This document shows, one piece after another, positions 18,978 through 27,735 of a DNA stretch of 64,000 nucleotides. How positions within the stretch are numbered: the first letter of the stretch is position 1; every line of letters begins with the position of its first letter. The position numbers and the translations under genes are program-made. Source of the stretch: Cognatundibacterium curvum (lineage in GTDB: Bacteria; Pseudomonadota; Gammaproteobacteria; Burkholderiales; Burkholderiaceae_D); NCBI RefSeq assembly GCF_014284235.1, contig NZ_JACOGD010000006.1:219207-283206 (forward strand), read 5' to 3'. The notes under the pieces were generated by a model. That model saw nothing but the letters and a program-made list of their open reading frames with translations. It had not been told where the DNA came from and searched no databases.

Positions 18978-20405
18978 ATGAATCAAGCCATAAACCAAGC
19001 ATTCCGTCTGATACAACAAAGCGCCTTAGTCGCGGCCACCGTCACCACCCTGGCGGCTTCCGCGCAGGCCGCAGAATTTCAGTTACCGGCTTTTGAAACA
19101 GTCCGTTTATCGAATGGCTTAAGCATCTATATGATGGAAAGGCATGAAGTGCCGCTGGTCGCGGTGCGCGCCGTAGTGCGGGCTGGTGCCACTGTGGACG
19201 GTCCAGCCGCTGGTCTGGCTAACCTGACTGGTGACGCTTTGCTGCTGGGTTCGCGCGCTTACAGCAAACAACAGATCGATCAGAGTTTCGATTTCCGTGG
19301 TGCGCGTTTATCCAGCGGTACGTCTGCCGATGGCACGGTGCTGTATGCAGATTTTTCGAAAGACGATATCCAGACCTTGCTGCCCATCATGGCAGACGCC
19401 TTGCAAAACCCGCTGTTTGACGCGGACGAATTTGGCAAACTGCGCGCCCGTACCGTGGATGGTCTGAAGCAGGCCAAGGAAAGTCCGCGTAATGTTGTGC
19501 AGCCCTATTTCTACAGCATGTTGTTTGGCCAGGGTGCCTATGCCAATCCGGTCTCCGGTACCGTCAGCAGCGTGAGTGCGCTGGAAACCAAAGATGTACA
19601 GGGTTTTCATCAGCGTTACTTCCGTCCGGATAATGCCGCACTGGTCGTGGTCGGTGACTTCAAACCCAGCGTCATGCGCGCCCAGCTGGAAAAACTGTTT
19701 GGTAACTGGAAATCAGCCGGACCCATGCCAGCCCGTGTGGACACTGGCAAAGTCAGCGCCGATAAGTCACGCGTCTGGCTGGTGAATAAAGCCGATGCAG
19801 CCGAAACCACCTTCATGTTTGGCGGTGCCGGTATCGCGAGAAATGATGCGGATTATGTGCCGCTGCAAGTCATCAACACCATCCTGGGCGGGCGTTTCAC
19901 GTCTTGGCTGAATGATGAATTGCGCGTCAATTCCGGCCTGACCTATGGTGCGAACAGCAGCTTCCAGACCTTGGCGCAGGCCGGTGTATTCGGTGTTTCC
20001 AGCTTCACGGCGACGGCCAAAACCGAGGCAGCGCTGGCACTGGCCCACAAAACGTATCAGCGTTTGTGGGATAAGGGCATCGATGCGGCCACGCTGGAAT
20101 CGGCCAAAGCCTATGTCAAAGGCCAGTTCCCGCCGCGCTATGAAACCAATCAGCAACTGGCGGGTTTTTTGAGCGATATGTATGTGTCACAGATTAATCG
20201 TAGTCAGATTGATCACTTTATGCGCGATGTCGATGGATTGACGCCGGAAAAAGCGAAACAATTGGTGGACAAACATTTTCCACGCGATAAACTGCAAATG
20301 CTGTTAATCGGCAAAGCCGAGGCAATTCGTCCTGTCGCCGCGCAATATGGTGAGGTGACTGAACTGGACATCAAAGCGGATGGATTTAAGCCAGCCGCCA
20401 GGTAA
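18978..20405 (+). CDS. M16-family partner subunit lacking the zinc motif
   Basis: A 475-residue exported protein with the same two-domain M16 fold as its neighbour and a signal peptide ending about residue 31 (AQAA). Where the neighbour has HxxEH, this one reads GLANLTGDALL, so the zinc ligands and catalytic Glu are absent. It should be the non-catalytic partner that completes the chamber and binds substrate, as in known M16B heterodimers. It starts 3 bases after the catalytic gene, so the two are one operon. A Gly-rich loop (FMFGGAGI) is retained. Confidence 0.88.
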   Translation: MNQAINQAFRLIQQSALVAATVTTLAASAQAAEFQLPAFETVRLSNGLSIYMMERHEVPLVAVRAVVRAGATVDGPAAGLANLTGDALLLGSRAYSKQQIDQSFDFRGARLSSGTSADGTVLYADFSKDDIQTLLPIMADALQNPLFDADEFGKLRARTVDGLKQAKESPRNVVQPYFYSMLFGQGAYANPVSGTVSSVSALETKDVQGFHQRYFRPDNAALVVVGDFKPSVMRAQLEKLFGNWKSAGPMPARVDTGKVSADKSRVWLVNKADAAETTFMFGGAGIARNDADYVPLQVINTILGGRFTSWLNDELRVNSGLTYGANSSFQTLAQAGVFGVSSFTATAKTEAALALAHKTYQRLWDKGIDAATLESAKAYVKGQFPPRYETNQQLAGFLSDMYVSQINRSQIDHFMRDVDGLTPEKAKQLVDKHFPRDKLQMLLIGKAEAIRPVAAQYGEVTELDIKADGFKPAAR

Positions 20406-20417
20406 TTCTCAGCACTC

Positions 20418-20485
20418 AGCCCGGTTTCACCGGGCTCCGGCCTGACAAAACCGCTCTGTTATTGACTTGCAGGGCGGTTTTGTTT
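20418..20485 (+). terminator. Double hairpin terminator after the M16 operon
   Basis: There are two stems in a row. AGCCCGGT/ACCGGGCT lies at 20418-20436. The second is AAAACCGCTCT paired with AGGGCGGTTTT (20447-20481, with one wobble pair), ending in a T-rich tract. Confidence 0.7.
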
Positions 20486-20525
20486 CATCTGTCAGACCGG
20501 ATGTGAACCGTCTTTTTGTGAGCTT

Positions 20526-23036
20526 ATGCATTTGAAAAACATGAATTCAGCGCCACTGCGCCCCGTGATGAGCGCACTGGCTTTGCTGCTCTGCCTGACG
20601 CAGCCAGCGTCAATGGTACAAGCCGCCAATGCCAATGGCGCTGCGCGCACCAGTCAGAACGAGAATGGCTACCACTTACCGGCCCCGGAATTACAGGCGA
20701 TTGTGGATGCGCCACGCGGGCCGCTGTTCAAGCTGGGACCGCAGCGCAAAACTGCCTTGATGGTGCATTTGCCGGGTCTGCCTGGCATCGCCGATGTGGC
20801 GCAGCCTGAGCTCAAGCTGGCTGGCCTGCGCATCAATCCGCGCACCCGTGCTGCCAGCCATTTTGATTTTGGCACCAGTTTAAGCCTGCTCGATGTCGCC
20901 ACCGGTAAAAGCCGCGAAGTCAGTGGCCTGCCAGCCAAAGTACGCATCGCAGAAACCCTGTGGTCACCGGATGAACAATGGGTCGCTTTCAGCCGCTGGG
21001 TCGATGATGGCGTGGAATTGTGGCTGCTCGATGTGCGCAGAGCGCAGGCACGGCGTCTGATGGCGGATAAGCTCAATGCTGTTACCAGTGCCGGTTTTTC
21101 CTGGACGGGTTCAGATGAATTGTTTGTCAGATTAGTACCGCAAAATCAAAAGCCGCTACCCCCGCCATCCATCGTGCCTGCGGGCCCAAATATGGTGGAA
21201 AGCCGCGCCGGTAAAGGGGCACAGAACCGCACTTATCCCGACATGTTGAAAACGCCAGCGGATTCAGACATGCTGGACTGGCAGTTACAGACCCAGCTCG
21301 GTTTTGTCAGCATTAAAGGCGAAGTCAGGCGCATCGGTCCGGTCATGACGCTGTCTAAGGCCAATGTCTCACCCGATGGCAGCCTGATTCTGACCACGCA
21401 GTTGCGCCGCCCGTATTCCACCATGTTACCTATGGACAGATTTGGTCAGCTGATCGAATTGTGGGATGACGAGGGACGCAAGGTGCGTACCGTGGCCGAG
21501 CGGCCTATGCGTGAGCGCATCCCTTCCGGTAATGATGCGGTGCAGGCCGGGCCACGTGATTTTTCCTGGCGCACCGATAAACCGGCCAGCCTGACCTGGC
21601 TGGAAGCACAAGGTGGTGGCGACCCTGAATCCCATACCAAGGTACATGATGTCTTCATGCAGCAAGCCGCACCATTTGATCATCCGCCACAAAAGCTGAT
21701 GGAACTGGGCTGGCGTTTTTCCAGCGTTCAGTGGGGCAATGACAATCTGGCGCTGGTCACAGAAAACTGGAGCAAGACGCGAGATACCCGTACCTGGCGC
21801 ATCCGTCCCGGTGTCGCGGACAGCAAACCTGAGCTGGTGTTCAGCCGCAAGACCGAAGATCAGTATGCCAATCCGGGTAATCCTGTGATGACGACCAATG
21901 AGATGGGGCGTCAGGTATTGCGCATCACGGCCGATGGCAGGTCCATATTCCTGACCGGTACCGGTGCCAGTACGGAAGGCGACCGCCCTTTCCTGGACCG
22001 GCTGGATCTGGTCAGCCGCCAGACCACGCGTTTATTCCGTTCACATCCGCCGTTTTACGAAGAAGTGGTCGGCATACTCAATGACAAGGGCAGTCAGATC
22101 ATCCTGAGCCGCGAGTCGAATGAAGAGCGGCCCAACTATTATGCCGATGACCTGGGTGATCATGTGCCGCGCCGCGCGCTGACCAGCTTCGCCCATCCTT
22201 ACCCGCAACTCAAGGGCGTGAAAAAGCAGCAGATTCGTTATGAACGCGAAGATGGTGTGGAACTGACGGCCAATCTGTATCTGCCACCGGGTTATGAGCC
22301 TAAACGCGATGGACCGCGTCCCACCCTGATCTGGGCCTATCCGCGTGAATTCAAAACCGCAGAAGCAGCGAGTCAGGTCACCGGTTCGCCGCATCGTTTC
22401 AACCGGATTTCCTATAACGGCCCGCATGTGATGCTGGCCCGTGGTTATGTGGTGGTCGATGGTCCCGGCATGCCGATTATCGGTGAAGGAAAAAAAGAGC
22501 CGAATGACAGTTATCTGGAGCAGCTGAAGATGAATGCCGAAGCGGTCATCGATGAAGTGGTTAAGCTGGGCGTGACTGACCGCAACCGCATCGCGATTGG
22601 CGGCCACAGTTATGGCGCTTTCATGACTGCCAATCTGCTCGCGCATACCCGCTTGTTCCGCGCCGGGATTGCGCGTTCCGGTGCGTACAACCGCACGCTG
22701 ACGCCATTTGGTTTCCAGTCGGAAGACAGGAATTTCTGGACTGCGAAGAAAACCTATCTGGAGATGTCGCCATTTAATTTTGCGAACCAGGTCAAGGACC
22801 CTATCCTGTTCATTCATGGCGAGCAGGACAATAATAGCGGCACCTTCCCTATGCAGAGTGAGCGTATGTTCCAGGCCTTACAGGGCTTGGGTATCGCCTC
22901 GCGGCTGGTGATGCTGCCCAATGAAAGTCACAGCTACCGCGCGCGCGAGTCGATACTGCATATGCTGTGGGAGCAGGATCGCTGGCTGGACATGTATGTG
23001 AAAAATGCCAAAGGCGAAGCTGGCGGCAAAGACTGA
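20526..23036 (+). CDS. S9D-type prolyl-oligopeptidase-fold peptidase, similar to chloroplast glutamyl endopeptidase
   Basis: An 836-residue exported serine peptidase. After a signal peptide it has a beta-propeller region (about 60-560) and an alpha/beta-hydrolase domain with the nucleophile Ser695 in GGHSYGAFM, an Asp in HGEQDNN and a His in NESHSYR. The start of the mature part (YHLPAPELQAIVDAP) and the KLAGLRINPRTRA stretch match what I know of plant CGEP, so Glu specificity is plausible. This is family knowledge, not proof. A terminator follows. ATG 20541 is an alternative start. Confidence 0.88.
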   Translation: MHLKNMNSAPLRPVMSALALLLCLTQPASMVQAANANGAARTSQNENGYHLPAPELQAIVDAPRGPLFKLGPQRKTALMVHLPGLPGIADVAQPELKLAGLRINPRTRAASHFDFGTSLSLLDVATGKSREVSGLPAKVRIAETLWSPDEQWVAFSRWVDDGVELWLLDVRRAQARRLMADKLNAVTSAGFSWTGSDELFVRLVPQNQKPLPPPSIVPAGPNMVESRAGKGAQNRTYPDMLKTPADSDMLDWQLQTQLGFVSIKGEVRRIGPVMTLSKANVSPDGSLILTTQLRRPYSTMLPMDRFGQLIELWDDEGRKVRTVAERPMRERIPSGNDAVQAGPRDFSWRTDKPASLTWLEAQGGGDPESHTKVHDVFMQQAAPFDHPPQKLMELGWRFSSVQWGNDNLALVTENWSKTRDTRTWRIRPGVADSKPELVFSRKTEDQYANPGNPVMTTNEMGRQVLRITADGRSIFLTGTGASTEGDRPFLDRLDLVSRQTTRLFRSHPPFYEEVVGILNDKGSQIILSRESNEERPNYYADDLGDHVPRRALTSFAHPYPQLKGVKKQQIRYEREDGVELTANLYLPPGYEPKRDGPRPTLIWAYPREFKTAEAASQVTGSPHRFNRISYNGPHVMLARGYVVVDGPGMPIIGEGKKEPNDSYLEQLKMNAEAVIDEVVKLGVTDRNRIAIGGHSYGAFMTANLLAHTRLFRAGIARSGAYNRTLTPFGFQSEDRNFWTAKKTYLEMSPFNFANQVKDPILFIHGEQDNNSGTFPMQSERMFQALQGLGIASRLVMLPNESHSYRARESILHMLWEQDRWLDMYVKNAKGEAGGKD

Positions 23037-23098
23037 GATACAACTGAGCCGGACAGATACTTCATCCACGCAGCTCAGCACCTCATTAACAAGTCAAC

Positions 23099-23128
23099 GG
23101 GGAGGCTCAGGCCTCCCCTTGTTTTTTT
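23099..23128 (+). terminator. Intrinsic terminator after the S9 peptidase gene
   Basis: GGGGAGGC/GCCTCCCC with a four-base loop (23099-23118) followed by a T-rich tract. Confidence 0.88.
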
Positions 23129-23243
23129 GCACCCATGTAAAGTTTTGCATTAAGATGCCTACTGGCTTGCATTACTTTTGCACCACTTAGGTGTGCTGCA
23201 GCCCGCCTCATCCTGACACCGATTTCACCAATAAGGCCACGCT

Positions 23244-23696
23244 ATGCTCAAAGCCGTCATTTTAGATGCCAATGCGGTTGCCCGTAATTTACTGACTTCC
23301 GTACTCAATAATGGCGGGCATGAAGTGGTGGGCGACGCCAATCTGGCACCTGCCAGTCTGGCACGCGTGATCCGTCTGAAACCGCAAATCGTTTGTATCG
23401 ATATCGGTGAAACCAATGAAGAAGGGCTGGCGATCATCGACCAGTTGCGCCGCGACTTGCCTAAGGCGCTGTTATTCCTGGTCTCGGCCAAAATTGATGC
23501 GACTATTCTGCAGGCCGCACAACAACGCGGGGTACATGGCTTCATCGTCAAACCATTTAACTCGGTGGCGGTACTGACTTCTATCCGCAATATCATTTTG
23601 CGTATCGCCAAACAGCAAAGAGCGGCAGCGCAGCCACCCGCCGATACGCAGGACACCGCAGCATTGGATAATTCCTCTGCACCGGATGCGGTTTAA
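23244..23696 (+). CDS. Stand-alone response-regulator receiver protein
   Basis: A 150-residue protein made of one receiver domain plus a disordered Ala/Pro-rich tail of about 30 residues. The phospho-acceptor is Asp53 in CIDIGE, the conserved Lys lies in FIVKPF, and the Ser in FLVSAK replaces the usual Thr/Ser. The N-terminal acidic pocket has only one Asp (ILDANAVAR) instead of the usual pair, so metal binding may be weakened. There is no output domain; CheY-like or phosphorelay roles are possible. It lies just before the LytS/LytTR pair on the same strand but with a 114-base gap, so co-regulation is unproven. Confidence 0.85.
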   Translation: MLKAVILDANAVARNLLTSVLNNGGHEVVGDANLAPASLARVIRLKPQIVCIDIGETNEEGLAIIDQLRRDLPKALLFLVSAKIDATILQAAQQRGVHGFIVKPFNSVAVLTSIRNIILRIAKQQRAAAQPPADTQDTAALDNSSAPDAV

Positions 23697-23810
23697 TCCC
23701 CGCAAACCGGAATTTCATCCGGCTGGTCTGTATTTCGTCGCAGGCTGACGCGGCACTCTGGCCAGCTTGTACACTGAGCCTCGTTCTTATATGCCGTAGC
23801 CGGAGTCCCC

Positions 23811-25142
23811 ATGTCTAGCCAAGCCCATCTCAAGCGCCCTGTTGAGGCGGATTCCCCTTTACCCGCAGAGGTCGCGGTCAGAACCGATACCTGGCTTAAC
23901 CGGGCACGTAACTATCCGGTGTTTTCGCGCACCTGGTTTTATTACCGCAGTCTGGCCTGGTCGGTACCGGTCGGGATTATTGCTCTGTTCAGTTGCGTCA
24001 TTGCGTATTTGTCTGGCGTCAGCCTGGCGGATATCGTCGCCAAAGCAATCCCGGCCACGCTGACTTTTACGATGCTGCATTTGCTGGGACCAGGCCTCGC
24101 TGTGCTGATACGGCAGCGTCATTTTACTTCGCGCAAAGAGTCGGTCTTGATTGTGCTGGCGCTGCTGACCGGTGCCTTGATCAGTTGGGGGGCTTTGTAC
24201 GGTAGTAAATACAGCGTCAAGCTGGCTGTGTATGGCGACCCGCATCATGTAAGCAAAAAAGCGATGGACGACAAAGCTAAAAAAGCAGCGGGTACGGCAA
24301 CCGTGCATAGTGAGCCTCAGGCCAGCAGTGCCTCCCAGTCTGACATTGCAGAAGATAAGGTTGGTCCTGAAATCGATAAAGTCAGCGAACAAGTCATAGA
24401 AGGCCTGGCCTATGGCTTTGTAGTCATCGGCTTGTTGTATTTGGCTGGTGGCTTTGATCTGTGGCTTTACTTCCGCCAGAAGAAACGTTTGAAAGAAGTT
24501 CAACAGCAGCGTGAATTGCAGCGTGCGCAGGAAGCCAGGCGCGAAGCCGAATTACGCCTGTCGGTACTGGTGGCACAGGTCGAACCGCATTTTCTGTTCA
24601 ACACCCTGGCCGGTGTGCGTTCCGCCATCAACACCGAACCGGCGCGCGCCGTCAGCATCGTTGATCACCTGGTCGATTATTTGCGCGCTACTATCCCACA
24701 AATGCGCGATGATGGCGCCTCGGTACAGGGACGCTTGAAAAAACAATTTGATGCAGCCCGCGCTTATCTGAGCCTGATGCAAGCCCGCATCCCGCGCCTG
24801 AGTTTCAGTGTGTATTCTGAAGTGGAGGACGCTGCGCTGCCGCCGCTATTGCTGATTTCTTTGGTAGAAAACGCGATCAAACACGGCGTCGAGCCTAAGA
24901 TCGGCCCGGCCCATATTGCCATCACTGCAGGTCGTATCGAACAACATGAGCAATCCTTTTTGCAGATACGGGTGGCCGATGACGGGGTCGGTTTTGGCGG
25001 CAGCAGTTCCGGCTCCGGCATTGGTCTGACCAATATCCATCAACGCCTGCATTCCATGTATGGCGCTGCTGCCAGCCTGGAACTGAAAGCACGTGCTGAG
25101 GGCGGTGTACTGGCAGTGATCACGCTGCCTTATGAGCCATAA
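23811..25142 (+). CDS. LytS-type sensor histidine kinase
   Basis: A 443-residue membrane kinase with about four predicted helices in residues 40-230. A charged loop of roughly 60 residues separates helices three and four. A coiled coil follows, then the His_kinase domain with QVEPHFLFNTLAG, where the His is the phospho-acceptor. The HATPase region has ENAIKHG and a Gly-rich lid (GFGGSSSGSGIGL). A GGAG site precedes ATG 23811. The LytTR regulator follows after 78 bases and is the obvious partner. Related pairs control envelope, adhesion or carbon-source genes; the signal is unknown. Confidence 0.92.
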   Translation: MSSQAHLKRPVEADSPLPAEVAVRTDTWLNRARNYPVFSRTWFYYRSLAWSVPVGIIALFSCVIAYLSGVSLADIVAKAIPATLTFTMLHLLGPGLAVLIRQRHFTSRKESVLIVLALLTGALISWGALYGSKYSVKLAVYGDPHHVSKKAMDDKAKKAAGTATVHSEPQASSASQSDIAEDKVGPEIDKVSEQVIEGLAYGFVVIGLLYLAGGFDLWLYFRQKKRLKEVQQQRELQRAQEARREAELRLSVLVAQVEPHFLFNTLAGVRSAINTEPARAVSIVDHLVDYLRATIPQMRDDGASVQGRLKKQFDAARAYLSLMQARIPRLSFSVYSEVEDAALPPLLLISLVENAIKHGVEPKIGPAHIAITAGRIEQHEQSFLQIRVADDGVGFGGSSSGSGIGLTNIHQRLHSMYGAAASLELKARAEGGVLAVITLPYEP

Positions 25143-25220
25143 GCACGACACGATGGAGGTATGTTTTTCTGAATTTTCCTGAATTGATTCTGCATAAAAA
25201 TACTAAAGACTAGAGACAAC

Positions 25221-25976
25221 ATGATCACAGCTATTATCGCCGACGACGAAGACTTACCCCGTAAAGACCTCAGACGCATGCTGCAGGAACACTGGCCCGA
25301 GCTCAGCATCGTGGCCGAGTGTGAGCATGGTGCCGATGCACTGGAAGCGATTCATACCCATCATCCTGATATCGCATTTCTCGACATCCGCATGCCAGGC
25401 ATGACCGGACTGGATGTCGCGCATGCGACCAAAGGTCAATGCCACGCAGTGTTCACCACCGCCTATGATCAATATGCGCTCGATGCGTTTGCAGCGGGTG
25501 CGATTGATTATCTGCTCAAACCTATCGCTGCACAGCGTCTGAACGAGGCCATCACCCGGCTCAAAGAACGCATGAAAGCAGCCCAGCCAGCACCTGATCT
25601 GACCCAGCTGATGTCAGAACTGGATAAGCGCATCCGCGGCAACCAGCCCGAGCGCATACGCTGGATCAGTGCCAGTGTGGGCGATACCATAAAAATGTTC
25701 GCGGTCGATAAAATTCTGTTTTTTACTTCCGATGAAAAATACACCCGCGTGGTGAGTCAGCAGGATGAGGCGCATGTGCGCAAGCCGCTCAAAGAATTGA
25801 TGGAAGGCTTAGATCCAGACGTGTTCTGGCAAATCCATCGCGGCACAGTGGTCCGCGCTGATGCAATTGCACGCGCCCACAGAGATGAAATGGGACGCTA
25901 TTCCGTGGAGCTACATGGCAGTGCGGAGAAGTTGAAGGTGAGTCAGGCGTATGCCTGGCGTTTCAAACCCATGTAG
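25221..25976 (+). CDS. LytTR-family response regulator
   Basis: This is a 251-residue DNA-binding regulator. The receiver domain (1-120) has the acidic pair DDE, phospho-acceptor Asp55 in FLDIRMPG, and Lys in LLKPI. The C-terminal LytTR domain (about 145-250) shows the IRWISASVGD start and the WQIHRGTVVR segment of the beta-type DNA-binding fold. It pairs with the LytS-like kinase just upstream. A palindromic MITE-like repeat starts three bases after its stop codon and may serve as its transcription end. Confidence 0.93.
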   Translation: MITAIIADDEDLPRKDLRRMLQEHWPELSIVAECEHGADALEAIHTHHPDIAFLDIRMPGMTGLDVAHATKGQCHAVFTTAYDQYALDAFAAGAIDYLLKPIAAQRLNEAITRLKERMKAAQPAPDLTQLMSELDKRIRGNQPERIRWISASVGDTIKMFAVDKILFFTSDEKYTRVVSQQDEAHVRKPLKELMEGLDPDVFWQIHRGTVVRADAIARAHRDEMGRYSVELHGSAEKLKVSQAYAWRFKPM

Positions 25977-25979
25977 TCC

Positions 25980-26126
25980 GGACTGACGAAAAACCGCCCC
26001 GGCTGCGTTGTTGGCGCCTTGCCAGGGCCTGTTAACCTTTAAATTGCACACGCAATTTAAATGCTAACAGGCCCTAAAGTACTGTCTGCGGCGCCACGCC
26101 TTGCCGGGACGGCTTAGCGTCAGTCC
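25980..26126. repeat. MITE-like palindromic repeat, copy A (147 bp)
   Basis: The ends are imperfect inverted repeats beginning GGACTGACG and continuing into a CCGCCCCGGC-type block (about 20 of 24 bases match between ends). Inside, AGGGCCTGTTA (26024-26034) pairs with TAACAGGCCCT (26065-26075), and TTTAAATTGC pairs with GCAATTTAAA at the centre. The whole unit can fold into one long hairpin. The ends resemble those of copies at 34813 and 41290, but the interior is diverged. No ORF lies inside. Confidence 0.75.
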
Positions 26127-26257
26127 AGGTAAAAACTTCCCCGCTGAGTTGTGGTGTATGGCCAATATCCAGTCCGGATTTAGCCAGCATAAACCGGCCA
26201 GATTTGTTAAGCTGCTACGCTTTGTCAGGCGCCCGGCCTGAATTCTGAGGAGTTTGC

Positions 26258-27121
26258 ATGCGTAGCAGTGACCTGATCCGACTTTTGACCCTGGCCGCCA
26301 TCTGGGGGGCCTCTTTTCTGTTTATGCGTGTGATTGCACCGGTACTGGGTGCACTTTGGACCGCGGAATTACGGGTCGCAATCGCAGGACTGGCGCTGAG
26401 TGGCTGGATGCTGCTGACAGGGAAGCCGCAGAACTGGCGTCAGAACTGGAAATCGTTTCTGGTGCTGGGTGCGATCAATTCTGCGTTGCCGTTTGCCATG
26501 TATGCGTATGCGGCCCAGCATATGCCGGCCGGATACTCCGCCATCATGAATGCCACCACACCCTTATGGGGCGCAGTGATGGGCGCATTATTCCTGAGCG
26601 AAGCCTTCACCTTGCGTAAGCTGGCTGGCTTGCTGGTCGGTGTGCTGGGTGTGGCCTTGCTGGTGAAACTGGGACCGGTAGTCTGGAGCACAGAGCTGAT
26701 GCTGGCGCTGCTGGCCTGTTCAGGCTCGACGGTGTGTTATGCACTGGCTGGCGTCTACACCAAAAAATTATCGGTGAATGTGAATCCCTTGCTGATGGCG
26801 ACCGCTTCCCAACTGGGTGCGGCTTTCGTGCTGCTGCCTTTTCTGCCACTGGTACCAGTGCAGGGCGAGATCACCACGACCGTGATGGCGCTGGCAGTGG
26901 CCTTGGCGCTGCTGTGCAGTGCGGTTGCCTATCTGCTCTACTTCCGCCTGATACAGGATATCGGCCCGACTAAGGCACTCACCGTCACCTTTCTGATTCC
27001 CTTGTTTGCACTGTTATGGGGTGCGATTTTCCTGGGTGAGCACCTGACCTGGAGCATGGCCGCAGGTTGCGCTGGCGTGGTGCTGGCGACCTGGCTGGTG
27101 GTATCAGGACCGCGTAAGTAG
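26258..27121 (+). CDS. EamA/DMT-superfamily transporter
   Basis: A 287-residue inner-membrane protein with ten predicted helices in two EamA repeats, starting at LLTLAAIWGASFLFMRV. Members of this superfamily export amino acids, metabolites or other small molecules. A strong GAGGAG ribosome site lies before ATG 26258. Its last 18 bases overlap the end of the convergent GNAT gene, so no room is left for a shared terminator. The substrate cannot be inferred. Confidence 0.9.
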   Translation: MRSSDLIRLLTLAAIWGASFLFMRVIAPVLGALWTAELRVAIAGLALSGWMLLTGKPQNWRQNWKSFLVLGAINSALPFAMYAYAAQHMPAGYSAIMNATTPLWGAVMGALFLSEAFTLRKLAGLLVGVLGVALLVKLGPVVWSTELMLALLACSGSTVCYALAGVYTKKLSVNVNPLLMATASQLGAAFVLLPFLPLVPVQGEITTTVMALAVALALLCSAVAYLLYFRLIQDIGPTKALTVTFLIPLFALLWGAIFLGEHLTWSMAAGCAGVVLATWLVVSGPRK

Positions 27122-27598
27122 TTTTTCCCAGTAGCCTACATCATGCCATTGCCCGAATTTCTGACCGACTTCAGAAAAACGGGCAACCTGGTGCATGCCC
27201 ATTTTTTCATGCAATGCGATGCTGGCCGGATTGGGTAAAGCGATCCCTGCGATCACATTGTGTATGCCCAACTGCTGCAACTGGGCGAATAAGGCCTGAT
27301 ATAAGGCCGAGCCCAGACCTTGACCTGCTGACTCGCGTGCCGCATAGACGGATATTTCGACTGAATGACGGTAAGCTGGCCTGGTGCGCCAGGGCGTGGC
27401 ATAAGCATAGGCGCTGAGTTTGCCTTGTTGTTCCCACACCAGCCAGGGCAGTCCGGCATCCAGCACCGTCTGTATGCGCAGTGCCATTTGTTCATGGCTG
27501 ACTGCAGTTTCTTCAAAACTGATGCAGCTTTCCAGTACATACGGGTTATAGATTGCACAGATTGCGGCCGCATCAGCAGCCAGAGCGGGACGTAGCAT
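27104..27598 (-). CDS. GNAT N-acetyltransferase, phosphinothricin-acetyltransferase-like
   Basis: A 164-residue acetyltransferase from ATG 27598, chosen because GGAG stands six bases upstream; a Met four codons earlier lacks such a site. The fold follows the Pat/Bar-like group: an ICAIYNPYVLESCISFEE start, VEISVYAARESAGQGLGSAL with the acetyl-CoA loop QGLGSAL, and a C-terminal GQWHDVGYWEK. Known relatives acetylate phosphinothricin or methionine sulfone/sulfoximine; the chromosomal role is often amino-acid-analogue detoxification. It overlaps the EamA gene tail to tail by 18 bases. Confidence 0.87.
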   Translation of the reverse strand: MLRPALAADAAAICAIYNPYVLESCISFEETAVSHEQMALRIQTVLDAGLPWLVWEQQGKLSAYAYATPWRTRPAYRHSVEISVYAARESAGQGLGSALYQALFAQLQQLGIHNVIAGIALPNPASIALHEKMGMHQVARFSEVGQKFGQWHDVGYWEKLLTRS

Positions 27599-27735
27599 TG
27601 CATACTCCATTCAGGGTTGACCTGCTCAGACCCTGCAAGGATCAGGCCAGCTGAGCAGTAATGGGCAGAATGGAACCAATTGTAAGTCTGTCCATCCAAG
27701 TGGCTCAACCATCAAACAGTCGCTGACCTTCATCC

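Noticed and set aside
22041..22817. Leftward 258-codon open frame inside the S9 peptidase gene
   Set aside because: Antisense shadow of the catalytic domain; the Ser695 region on the plus strand is clearly the coding frame.
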